In this document: piece after piece, positions 16,967-24,766 of the stretch
Layout: each line of letters starts with the position of its first letter
How positions within the stretch are numbered: the first letter of the stretch is position 1
The notes under the pieces: model-generated
The model's database searches: none
Seen by the model: the letters and a program-made list of their open reading frames with translations, nothing else
What the model was told of the DNA's origin: nothing
Program-made: the position numbers and the translations under genes
DNA from: Roseivivax sp. THAF197b
GTDB lineage: Bacteria; Pseudomonadota; Alphaproteobacteria; Rhodobacterales; Rhodobacteraceae
DNA: 64,000 nucleotides
NCBI RefSeq assembly: GCF_009363255.1
Contig: NZ_CP045318.1
Location: 3,337,501-3,401,500 of the forward strand
Direction of reading: 5' to 3'

Positions 16967-19108
16967 TTACTCCGCGTCTTCGGTCTTCTTCTCGGGCGCG
17001 GCTTCCTCGCCGGTCTCCTGGTCGACGACCTTCATCGACAGGCGCACCTTGCCGCGATCATCGAAGCCCAGAAGCTTGACCCAGACCTCCTGGCCTTCCT
17101 TCAGCACGTCGGAAGGATGGTTCAGGCGGCGGTTCTCGATCTGGCTGACATGCACGAGGCCGTCGCGCTTGCCGAAGAAGTTCACGAAGGCGCCGAAATC
17201 GACGATCTTCACGACCTTGCCCTTGTAGATCTTGCCCTCTTCCGGCTCCGCCACGATCGAGTAGATCATGTCATAGGCCTTCTGGATGGCCTCGGCGTTG
17301 GGCGATGCGATCTTGATGATGCCTTCGTCGTTGATGTCGACCTTGGCACCCGACACTTCCACGATCTCGCGGATGACCTTGCCGCCCGAGCCGATCACTT
17401 CACGGATCTTGTCGGTCGGAACCTGCATCGTCTCGATGCGCGGCGCGTGTTCGGAGAACTCGCCTGCCGAGGACAGGGCCTTGTTCATCTCGCCGAGGAT
17501 ATGCATCCGGCCATCCTTCGCCTGGGCGAGGGCCTTCTGCATGATCTCCGGGGTGATGCCTGCAACCTTGATGTCCATCTGCAGCGAGGTGATGCCGTTC
17601 TCGGTGCCTGCGACCTTGAAGTCCATGTCGCCGAGGTGATCCTCGTCGCCCAGGATGTCGGTCAGGATCGCGTAGTCACCGTCCTCTTCCAGCACGAGGC
17701 CCATGGCCACGCCTGCAACCGCGGATTTCAGCGGAACACCCGCATCCATCATCGACAGCGAGCCACCGCAGACCGACGCCATCGAGGACGAGCCGTTGGA
17801 CTCGGTGATCTCGGAGACGAGACGGATCGTGTAGGGGAAGTCCGTCGCGGCGGGCAGCACGGCCTGAAGCGCGCGCCATGCGAGCTTGCCGTGGCCGATT
17901 TCGCGGCGTCCCGGAGGGCCCACGCGACCGGCTTCACCGACCGAATAGGGCGGGAAGTTGTAATGCAGCAGGAAGTTCGACCGATACGTGCCGTGCAGCG
18001 CATCGATCATCTGCTCATCATCGCCGGTGCCCAGCGTGCTGACCACAAGCGCCTGCGTCTCGCCGCGGGTAAAGAGCGCGGAGCCGTGCGTCCGGGGCAG
18101 AACGCCCGTTTCGGACACGATGGAGCGCACCTCGTCGAGAGCACGGCCATCGATGCGGCGCGAGTTCTTCACCACGTCGGCGCGCAGAACGGTCGATTCG
18201 AGCTTTTTCAGCGCGGCGCCGAGATTGGCATCGGCCTGCTCTTCCTCGGAGAGCTCCGCGATGATCGCTTCCTTCGCCGCGGAAACGGCTGCGGTGCGCT
18301 CCTGCTTGTCGGTGATCGCATAGGCGTCGCGCATCTGCGTCTCGCCCAGGCTTTTCACGCGGTCATAGAGCGCTGCGTAATCCGGCGGCTGGAAGTCGAA
18401 AGGTTCTTTCGCGGCATCCTCGGCCAGCGACACGATCAGGTCGACCACGGGCTTGAGTTGCTCATGGGCGAAGGTGACCGCGCCCAGCATTTCCTCTTCG
18501 GTCAACTCGTAGGCTTCCGACTCGACCATCATCACCGCATCGCGGGTGCCCGCGACCACGAGATCGAGGCGCTGGTCGGGATTGTTGCGCAGATTCTGCA
18601 TATCCTCGACCTCGGGGTTGAGGATGTATTCACCACCCTCATAGCCCACGCGGCAGCCCGCGATCGGCCCCATAAAGGGCGCGCCCGAGATGGTCAGTGC
18701 CGCGGAGGCCGCGATCATCGCCACGATATCGGGATCGTTGACCAGATCGTGGGACAGAACGGTGCACATCACGAGCACTTCGTTCTTGAAGCCCGGCACG
18801 AAGAGCGGGCGGATCGGACGGTCGATCAGGCGCGCGGTCAGCGTCTCTTTCTCGGTCGGACGCGCCTCGCGCTTAAAGAAGCCACCCGGCACCTTGCCGG
18901 CGGCGTAGTATTTTTCCTGGTAATGGACGGTGAGCGGGAAGAAATCCTGCCCTTCCTTCGCTTTCTTGGCGAAGGTCACGTTGGCCATGACGGAGGTTTC
19001 GCCCAGCGTGGCGATCACCGAACCGTCGGCCTGACGGGCAACCTTGCCCGTTTCCAGTGTGAGCGTTTCCTCGCCCCACTGCATGCTTTTCGTCGTCGTA
19101 TTGAACAT
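16967..19108 (-). CDS. pnp: Polynucleotide phosphorylase
   Basis: 3'-5' exoribonuclease that degrades RNA with phosphate; part of the degradosome. 713 aa, full length. It has two RNase PH halves ([20 protein letters not shown] and [10 protein letters not shown] in the first; [15 protein letters not shown] and [17 protein letters not shown] in the second), a KH domain ([16 protein letters not shown], about 565) and an S1 domain ([19 protein letters not shown], about 625), with an acidic end. The second of two adjacent ATGs is preferred because AGGA lies 7 bases before it. Usually rpsO is immediately upstream; here a methyltransferase gene separates them. Confidence 0.97.
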   Translation of the reverse strand: MFNTTTKSMQWGEETLTLETGKVARQADGSVIATLGETSVMANVTFAKKAKEGQDFFPLTVHYQEKYYAAGKVPGGFFKREARPTEKETLTARLIDRPIRPLFVPGFKNEVLVMCTVLSHDLVNDPDIVAMIAASAALTISGAPFMGPIAGCRVGYEGGEYILNPEVEDMQNLRNNPDQRLDLVVAGTRDAVMMVESEAYELTEEEMLGAVTFAHEQLKPVVDLIVSLAEDAAKEPFDFQPPDYAALYDRVKSLGETQMRDAYAITDKQERTAAVSAAKEAIIAELSEEEQADANLGAALKKLESTVLRADVVKNSRRIDGRALDEVRSIVSETGVLPRTHGSALFTRGETQALVVSTLGTGDDEQMIDALHGTYRSNFLLHYNFPPYSVGEAGRVGPPGRREIGHGKLAWRALQAVLPAATDFPYTIRLVSEITESNGSSSMASVCGGSLSMMDAGVPLKSAVAGVAMGLVLEEDGDYAILTDILGDEDHLGDMDFKVAGTENGITSLQMDIKVAGITPEIMQKALAQAKDGRMHILGEMNKALSSAGEFSEHAPRIETMQVPTDKIREVIGSGGKVIREIVEVSGAKVDINDEGIIKIASPNAEAIQKAYDMIYSIVAEPEEGKIYKGKVVKIVDFGAFVNFFGKRDGLVHVSQIENRRLNHPSDVLKEGQEVWVKLLGFDDRGKVRLSMKVVDQETGEEAAPEKKTEDAE

Positions 19109-19277
19109 CATCGTATCCTATGGCGGAGCACTCCCAGGCGTATCCCGGGTCTCCGATTTGATTGGCGGCCCCATTGCCGCCGCCCCCTATCCTATTGCAT
19201 GGCCCGGGGGCTCTGGGCGTCACGTCTCAGATAGCGTCGCCCCTACACGAGAATTGGCGATTTGGAAAGTCTTCCGC

Positions 19278-20387
19278 TCAGAGTGGGCCGGTTTGCCACA
19301 ACCGCACCTTCGTGCCGCCGTGATCGACGATCGGCCCGGGTTTGCGCCAGGGCAGACCTGCTGCTCGGGCGAGCTTGGCCTCGGAGGTGATCATGGCCAC
19401 GCGCCAGCCCGGGAAGGCCGCCTGCATCCGGGCACCGAAGGCCGCGTAAAGCCCGAAGAGCGGGGATTTCGCGCCGATCCGGAGCCCGTAGGGCGGGTTC
19501 ACGATCACGAGGCCGGGCGCGCCGTCCGGCGGGCGCGCCTCGGTCACCGGATGGCAGGCGAAGTCGCAATGCTCGGCAACGTCTGCGCGAAGGGCATTGG
19601 CCCGGCTCATGGCAATGGCGCCCTGATCGCGGTCGGAGCCTGCAAAGCGGGCCGCGGGCGGCGCCATGGTCGTTCGCGCGGACCGCGCGGCCTCCCAGCC
19701 TGCAGGATCGAAACTGGTGAGGTGCTCGAAGGCAAAGCTGCGCGCCCGGCCCGGCATCAGCCCTGCCGCCCGCTCCGCCGCCTCGATCACGAAGGTGCCC
19801 GAGCCGCACATCGGGTCGACCACGGGCTCCGCACCGTCAAAGCCTGCCGCGCGCAGAAAGAGGCTCGCCAGCGTCTCGCGCATGGGGGCCTTGTTGACCT
19901 GCTCCTTCAGGCCGCGCTTGTGCAGGGACGCCCCGGACGTATCGACCGAGAGCGTGCAGAGATCGTCCTCGACCCGCAGTTTGATCGTCACGGGCGCGTC
20001 GTCCGAGATCGGCGCGCCGAGCGCCGCAGCGAGGGCCTTTTCGATCCGCTCCTTCGCCGCGCCCGCATGGTAGATCTTCGACTTGCGGCTGGTGGCCTCC
20101 ACCCGGACCGGCACGTCGGCGCGCAGCCAATCGGACCAGGGCAGCTTGCGCGCGCGTTTGTCGAGCTGGCTCAGGTGGTGGGCATGGAAGGCTGCGAGCC
20201 GCACCAGCACGCGCGTCGCCCCGCGCAGTTCCAGATTGGCACGCCAGACCTCGTCCCAGCCGCCTTTCAGCGACACGCCGCCCGGGATGATCTGCGTGAC
20301 GACAAAGCCCGCCGCGCGCGCCTCCTCGCCCAGGAAATGCTCAAGCCCGGGGGCGGTGATCAGAAAGATGTCGAGGGGGTCTGCCAT
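19278..20387 (-). CDS. THUMP-domain class I RNA methyltransferase (RlmL/YpsC-like)
   Basis: 369 aa. The N-terminal half is a ferredoxin-like plus THUMP RNA-binding region (IFLITAPGLEHFLGEEA at 7-23, then YHAGAAKERIEKALAAAL). The C-terminal half is an SAM methyltransferase with VVDPMCGSGTFVIEAA (about 195) and the catalytic NPPYGLRIG (about 300). Family members methylate N2 of guanine in 23S rRNA. It lies between rpsO and pnp on the same strand, 91 bp from rpsO and 170 bp from pnp, so all three genes concern RNA. Confidence 0.9.
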   Translation of the reverse strand: MADPLDIFLITAPGLEHFLGEEARAAGFVVTQIIPGGVSLKGGWDEVWRANLELRGATRVLVRLAAFHAHHLSQLDKRARKLPWSDWLRADVPVRVEATSRKSKIYHAGAAKERIEKALAAALGAPISDDAPVTIKLRVEDDLCTLSVDTSGASLHKRGLKEQVNKAPMRETLASLFLRAAGFDGAEPVVDPMCGSGTFVIEAAERAAGLMPGRARSFAFEHLTSFDPAGWEAARSARTTMAPPAARFAGSDRDQGAIAMSRANALRADVAEHCDFACHPVTEARPPDGAPGLVIVNPPYGLRIGAKSPLFGLYAAFGARMQAAFPGWRVAMITSEAKLARAAGLPWRKPGPIVDHGGTKVRLWQTGPL

Positions 20388-20425
20388 GGCGCGGGCTTAG
20401 TCCGGGCCGTGGGCAAGGCGCAACG

Positions 20426-20458
20426 AAAAAGGCCGCCTTCGCGGGGAAGACGGCCTTT
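20426..20458 (-). terminator. Intrinsic terminator of rpsO
   Basis: On the minus strand GGCCG-TCTTC pairs with GAAGG-CGGCC (20455 back to 20431, one internal mismatch) and is followed by TTTTTCG. It begins about 25 bp after the rpsO stop codon and probably separates rpsO from the methyltransferase gene. Confidence 0.8.
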
Positions 20459-20479
20459 CCGAATTCGGTGTCCTGCGGC

Positions 20480-20749
20480 TCAGCGGCGGATGCCCAGCTT
20501 GCCGATCAGGGTCTTGTAACGCTCTTCGTCGCGCGACTTGAGGTAGTCGAGCAGTTTGCGGCGCTGTGCAACGAGCTTCAGGAGGCCACGACGGGAGTGG
20601 TTGTCCTTCTTGTGGGTCTTGAAATGCTCGGTCAGCGCGGTAATGCGCGTGGTCAGGATCGCAACCTGGACTTCCGGCGAACCGGTATCGCCGTCGGCCG
20701 TCGCGTATTCCTTCATGATTTGCTGTTTCGTCTCGGCAGTGATCGACAT
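20480..20749 (-). CDS. rpsO: 30S ribosomal protein S15
   Basis: 89 aa, exactly the family size. It carries the S15 signature: [35 protein letters not shown] and [24 protein letters not shown]15 binds the central domain of 16S rRNA and in many bacteria represses its own messenger. The start is fixed by AAGGAGA five bases before ATG. The 230 bp upstream (20750-20979) holds no gene and should contain its promoter and leader. Confidence 0.98.
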   Translation of the reverse strand: MSITAETKQQIMKEYATADGDTGSPEVQVAILTTRITALTEHFKTHKKDNHSRRGLLKLVAQRRKLLDYLKSRDEERYKTLIGKLGIRR

Positions 20750-20979
20750 CGGGGTCTCCTTTTGAAACTTGGTGTGAAGGCACGAGCCGGGATGTCGTCC
20801 AGCAAGGCCGTTGGAGGTGTATCTGCGCCGGGAGCGGCGCGGATTGCGGGCGTATAGGGTGATTCACCGGCTTTGGAAAGACCAAAGCTGCGGGGGTGGG
20901 CCTGCGCTGCAACGACGCTCCGCGCTGTCGGCGGCGGCCGGGCTTCGGGAGCGGCCCGCGCTCAGGGGGCGCGCCGCGA

Positions 20980-22056
20980 TCAGGCCGGGTTGAGGATCGA
21001 CGTCGCTTCGCTGGCCGCGATGAGGATGATATCGCCAAGCGGCGGGGCATCCGCGACGGGCAAGGTCGCCAAGAGCTGGTCGCCGGAGGTCAGCTGGACC
21101 TGATCCGGGGCATCCGGGTCGGTCTGGAAAGCGAGATCCGCGGGCGGGCCGAGCGCATCGTCATAGACCACGATCATCCGGTCCTCGGACGGAGAGAAAT
21201 CGGCAAGGGCAGCGCCATCGGCACCCATCCAATATCCGGTGACGAAGCTGTCCGCCCCTGCCCCGCCATCACCGGTATCGCCATCGCCCAGGAGCAATAT
21301 GTCGTCACCGGCACCGCCATTGACGAAATCGGGATCAGCAGCGGTCTCCTCGTCTGCCTGCGCACCTTCCTCAGGTGACAGATCGGGCCCGCCGTTGATG
21401 GCACGCACGTTGACGCCTTGGACGAGGTCATCGCCATCGCCCCCGAAGAGCGTATCGGCACCGGCATCGCCCCGGATCGTATCGGCCCCCTCGCGGCCAT
21501 GGAGCGCATCCGCGCCAGCGCCACCGGAGAGAAGGTCATCGCCCAACCCGCCCTCAACGCTGTCCGCGCCATCGCCCCCCAGCAGCGTATCGTTCCCGTC
21601 ATGGCCGAACAGCACATCCGCGCCGCTGCCGCCATCGAGGAGATCCGCACCGGCCTCGCCATGCAGGCTGTCCTGACCGGCCCCGCCCGAGAGGTCATCC
21701 GCATCTGCACCGCCGCGCAATTCGTCATCCCCGCCAAGGCCCTGCACACTGTCCTGTCCGGCTCCGCCCGAGATCTGATCGGTGACATCCGTGCCGGTGA
21801 TCGCATCGGCATCGGCCGAGCCCGCGGTGATCAATCCGCCCTCGGGCGACATGGTCAGGCTCTGTGCTGCCGCGTCGAGGATCTGGGAACTGGCGGGGCT
21901 GGTTGTATCCGGGGAAACCGCGTCGGCCGGGGTCTCATCGGAGGCCGCGATTTCGTCCGCCTCTGCGTCCTCGGAGCTCGACTCCTCCGGCACGACCGAC
22001 AGGATCGCCACCGATCCGACGACCATCGCGCCCACGAGACCTGCAAGAAAGAGCAT
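20980..22056 (-). CDS. Membrane-anchored RTX (hemolysin-type calcium-binding repeat) protein
   Basis: 358 aa. A hydrophobic N-terminus (LFLAGLVGAMVVGSVAILSV) is followed by an acidic Ser/Ala/Asp linker, then thirteen uninterrupted RTX nonapeptides (GGAGADALH type; DNA 21418-21768), a degenerate repeat pair and a C-terminal domain containing FSPSEDRMIVVYDDA. RTX repeats fold as calcium-bound beta rolls. Most RTX proteins lack an N-terminal anchor and leave by type I secretion; this one seems tethered. The ATG at 22056 is preferred over 22074/22071 because GGAGG lies five bases before it. Function unknown. It could be an adhesin or a calcium-dependent envelope protein. Confidence 0.8.
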   Translation of the reverse strand: MLFLAGLVGAMVVGSVAILSVVPEESSSEDAEADEIAASDETPADAVSPDTTSPASSQILDAAAQSLTMSPEGGLITAGSADADAITGTDVTDQISGGAGQDSVQGLGGDDELRGGADADDLSGGAGQDSLHGEAGADLLDGGSGADVLFGHDGNDTLLGGDGADSVEGGLGDDLLSGGAGADALHGREGADTIRGDAGADTLFGGDGDDLVQGVNVRAINGGPDLSPEEGAQADEETAADPDFVNGGAGDDILLLGDGDTGDGGAGADSFVTGYWMGADGAALADFSPSEDRMIVVYDDALGPPADLAFQTDPDAPDQVQLTSGDQLLATLPVADAPPLGDIILIAASEATSILNPA

Positions 22057-22143
22057 CGCGCCCTCCAACATCATTGCCCCGACGGGCTGGCCCGGACTAT
22101 GCCGCGCCGGAGGCGTCGAAGCAAAGCTTCTCGGAGAGGATGG

Positions 22144-22677
22144 TTAAGGCGCGGTCAAGATCGACGTCGCGGGATAGCGCGCCGCAGCGGGCCAGGCTTG
22201 CGGCGCACGGGCATAGGGCACGTAGAGCGGATGGCGCGGATGCCCGGCCTTGGTCAGACCCAGATGCCAAAGCGGCCCCATGCGCGCGGCCAGATCCCCC
22301 GCCCGGCCCTGATACGCACCATGCACGCCCCAGGCGGCAATGGTCATCGTGGCGGCCGCGTGCCAGTCCAGAACCAGCGCGTCATTGTCGGGCCCGACCG
22401 GATCCGGGGCGCGCCTGAGATCGGCGGGCCGCGTCGCGCGAAACCCGAACAGATTGGCGATCTGCACACCACCCGCCCCCATCGCCCGCGCCCGCGTCTC
22501 GCAGCGGTGAATGGTCGGATCGTTGGCGCGCTCCGTCGCGGTGGAGGGGTTGAGCATGATGAAGAGCACAGGTGGCGCCTCGGACCAGCGGCGCGACAGG
22601 CCGTAGCGATACGCCTCGCAGGGCGAATAGAGCGCCTCTGAAAAGGTGCCGCTCTCGGTATGGGTACGCCGGATCAT
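22144..22677 (-). CDS. DUF1643 domain-containing protein
   Basis: 177 aa. It shows the DUF1643 pattern: YRYGLSRRW, VLFIMLNPSTATERANDPTI (residues 33-52), GGVQIANLFGFRAT, then DNDALVLDWHAAATMTIAAWG. The biochemical role of the family is unknown. A longer open frame upstream runs through repeat copy 4 and should not be taken as coding. Divergent from the dienelactone hydrolase gene. Confidence 0.88.
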   Translation of the reverse strand: MIRRTHTESGTFSEALYSPCEAYRYGLSRRWSEAPPVLFIMLNPSTATERANDPTIHRCETRARAMGAGGVQIANLFGFRATRPADLRRAPDPVGPDNDALVLDWHAAATMTIAAWGVHGAYQGRAGDLAARMGPLWHLGLTKAGHPRHPLYVPYARAPQAWPAAARYPATSILTAP

Positions 22678-22762
22678 GGGTCCGTCTTTGACCCGGCTCC
22701 TGCTGCGATGCAAGTCGGGCATGCCGTGCTGCCATTCCGGACGCGGCACATGATCCGGCGGC

Positions 22763-22858
22763 GGGAGCGATGGGGCTGTCTGCCCCCTCGCGCTCCCCCG
22801 AGAGGTATTTCCGGTCCGGTCGTGACAGGGGGTCGGCGCTTCGATCGGGGCGTGGGAC
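22763..22858 (-). repeat. Intergenic repeat family 1, copy 4 (minus orientation)
   Basis: Read on the minus strand: GTCCCACGC box (about 22858-22848), core TGTCACGACCGG (22827-22816), GGAAATACCTC, then the stem GAGCGCGAGGGGGC / GCCCCATCGCTC with loop AGACA. This is the only copy located between divergent genes. Confidence 0.78.
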
Positions 22859-22961
22859 ACACGGATGATCGGGGGGCGGGTCCCGGGGCGGCTCGGCCCT
22901 CGTCTTGGGGAAAATCGCCCTATCTCCCCCTCTATCGCTGTTCAATCCAAGGGGGTTCATC

Positions 22962-23714
22962 ATGATCCGCACTGCATTCATCGCATTACCGCTCATCGCA
23001 AGCGCCGGGCTGGCCGGGGCCGAGATCACCGGGGAAAGCTATCGCTACAGCGTCGGCGGCACCGAGTTCGAGGGCTATGTCGCGCGCAACAGCGATCTGG
23101 AAGAGACCAAGGGCACGGTGCTGATCGTGCATGATTGGGACGGCATGACCGCCTATGAGGAACGCCGCGCGGAGATGCTGGCCGCGGCGGGCTACACGGC
23201 CTTCGCGATCGATGTCTACGGCGCGGATGAAAACCCGCAGAGCGTCGATGAAAACCGCGCCCTGTCCGGCGCTCTCTACCAGGATCGGGAGCTGTTCCGC
23301 GAGCGGCTCATGGGCTCCATCGCCGAGGCCGCGAACATCCCCGGCGCGACCGGGAACATCGTGATCGCTGGATATTGCTTCGGCGGGGCGGCGGTTCTGG
23401 AAGCCGCCCGCGCAGGCGCCGAGATCGATGGCTTCGCGGCCTTCCATGCGGGGCTCGGCACGCCCGAAGGGCAGGATTACAGCGCCACCACCGCGCCTAT
23501 CGTCCTGTTCCACGGCTCGGCCGATCCTGTCTCGGGCATGGATGAAATGGCTGCGGCGCTGAGCCAAATGCAGGAGGCGGGTGTTACCCATGACGCGCGC
23601 ATCTTCGGCGGTGCGCGGCACAGCTTCACCGTCTGGGGGTCGGACGATTACGATCTGGCCGCGGATGAGGGGTCCTGGGACGGCTTCATGGACTTCCTCG
23701 ACGCCCAGCTCTGA
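22962..23714 (+). CDS. Exported dienelactone hydrolase-family protein
   Basis: 250 aa. A signal peptide (IALPLIASAGLAGA, cut before EITGE) precedes a dienelactone hydrolase fold. The nucleophile Cys sits in GYCFGGAAV (about residue 143), Asp in HGSADPVSG and His in ARHSFTVWG. Such enzymes open enol-lactones or act as broad carboxylesterases; the periplasmic form has no known substrate. It overlaps the next gene by one base (TGATG). The ATG at 22962 is chosen because it begins the signal peptide. Confidence 0.87.
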   Translation: MIRTAFIALPLIASAGLAGAEITGESYRYSVGGTEFEGYVARNSDLEETKGTVLIVHDWDGMTAYEERRAEMLAAAGYTAFAIDVYGADENPQSVDENRALSGALYQDRELFRERLMGSIAEAANIPGATGNIVIAGYCFGGAAVLEAARAGAEIDGFAAFHAGLGTPEGQDYSATTAPIVLFHGSADPVSGMDEMAAALSQMQEAGVTHDARIFGGARHSFTVWGSDDYDLAADEGSWDGFMDFLDAQL

Positions 23715-24271
23715 TGCTGACCCGCAGGCATGTGATGCTCGGCGGGCTGGCCCTTGCCTGGGTCGGCCCTGCCGGGGCGCAGGATGCGGCGCTGTCGCGG
23801 CTTGCGCGCGGCGAGGCGCTGGCGATCATGCGCCACGCCCTGGCGCCGGGCATCGGCGATCCGGACGACTTCGAGATCGGCGATTGCAGCACGCAGCGCA
23901 ATCTCGACGCGGCGGGGCGCGATCAGGCGCGCCGCATCGGCGCGGCTTTGCGGAGCGAGGGGATCGGCTTCGAGCGGGTTCTGACGAGCCAATGGTGCCG
24001 CTGCCGCGAGACCGCGGAGCTTCTGGATGTGGGGCCGGTCGAGGATGCGCCGCCGTTCAATTCCTTCTTCGCGGGGCGCGGCGATGCGCCTGCACAGACA
24101 GCGGCGGCCCTCGAATTGATCGCGGGGCTGGCGCGTCCGCCGATGATCGTCTCGCACCAAGTGAATATCCGGGCGCTGACCGGGCAGTCGACGCGGTCGG
24201 GTGAGGTGTTGATCGCCACGGCCGGGCCCGCGCGGTTGGACGTGCTGGGCAGTCTGCTGATCGACGCGTGA
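23714..24271 (+). CDS. Exported histidine phosphatase-family protein (SixA/PGM-like)
   Basis: 185 aa. A short signal region (MLGGLALAWVGPAGA) precedes a histidine phosphatase domain. The phospho-acceptor His is in IMRHALAPG (RHA instead of the usual RHG), a conserved Arg is in VLTSQWCRCRETAE, and the second His is in IVSHQVNIRAL. Probably a periplasmic phosphomonoesterase. Translationally coupled to the hydrolase gene. It ends in a 15-bp inverted repeat. Confidence 0.85.
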   Translation: MLTRRHVMLGGLALAWVGPAGAQDAALSRLARGEALAIMRHALAPGIGDPDDFEIGDCSTQRNLDAAGRDQARRIGAALRSEGIGFERVLTSQWCRCRETAELLDVGPVEDAPPFNSFFAGRGDAPAQTAAALELIAGLARPPMIVSHQVNIRALTGQSTRSGEVLIATAGPARLDVLGSLLIDA

Positions 24272-24272
24272 G

Positions 24273-24313
24273 CTGTGGCGGTCTGCGCCGCTATCATGCG
24301 CAGACCGCCACAG
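24273..24313. repeat. 15-bp perfect inverted repeat between convergent genes
   Basis: CTGTGGCGGTCTGCG (24273-24287) pairs perfectly with CGCAGACCGCCACAG (24299-24313) around an 11-base loop. It starts one base after the phosphatase stop codon. The T run is poor (TCCTTTA on the plus strand), but the very stable stem could end transcription or protect 3' ends from both sides. Confidence 0.7.
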
Positions 24314-24364
24314 TCCTTTAGCAGACGGAGACGCGGGAGCACGCCTCGCGTCGCGCATTCTTGC

Positions 24365-24592
24365 TCAGGCGAAGTGTTCCTTGGCCTTGGCCAGCACGTC
24401 TTCGACCGAGAGACCGAAACCCTCGAGCATCGACAGGTCGATCCCTTTTTCCTCGAGCATCGCCGTGACCGCTTCGGCATCCAGATCTGCCAAGGCGGTC
24501 AGGTCGATGCCGCTTTCGCTGATCTTCGCCATGATCTCATCGGTGCCGCCGAACGCGTCCACCGCCTTGCCCAGCATGTCGCCTAATCCCAT
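24365..24592 (-). CDS. Small hypothetical protein, 75 aa
   Basis: An acidic, helical 75-aa protein beginning MGLGDMLGKAVDAFGG, well placed after AAAGGAGA (5-base spacer), which makes translation likely. Two similar halves are visible: GIDLTALADLDAEAV and GIDLSMLEGFGLSVEDV, suggesting an internal duplication of a GIDL helix-turn unit. No Cys, signal or membrane segment. Function unknown; longer upstream reading is not supported. Confidence 0.75.
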   Translation of the reverse strand: MGLGDMLGKAVDAFGGTDEIMAKISESGIDLTALADLDAEAVTAMLEEKGIDLSMLEGFGLSVEDVLAKAKEHFA

Positions 24593-24700
24593 TGCCTTCT
24601 CCTTTTGGGAAACCCTGCGCCCTGTCGCGCTGCAGCGCAGGATGCCCGCTTTGCCGCCGTAGGAAAAGACGGAGCATGGACAGGCGGGCAGTCCACACAT

Positions 24701-24731
24701 GAAAACGGCGCCCGGAATGTGCCGGACGCCG
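24701..24731 (-). terminator. Intrinsic terminator of the mscS-like gene
   Basis: On the minus strand CGGCG-CCGG pairs with CCGG-CGCCG (24731 back to 24706, one internal mismatch, loop CACATT), followed by TTTTC. It lies about 35 bp after the stop codon of the channel gene. Confidence 0.7.
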
Positions 24732-24766
24732 CTTCTCGCATCACCTTTCGGACCCCGGCCCCGCGA

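Noticed and set aside
16832..19234. 800-codon plus-strand open frame opposite pnp
   Set aside because: Shadow of pnp; no recognisable domain.
20750..20979. A gene in the 230 bp before rpsO
   Set aside because: Short open frames here show no ribosome site or family pattern; it is more likely the rpsO promoter and leader.
22678..22860. Frame extending the DUF1643 gene by 61 codons
   Set aside because: The extra part is translated repeat family 1 DNA and has no protein similarity.
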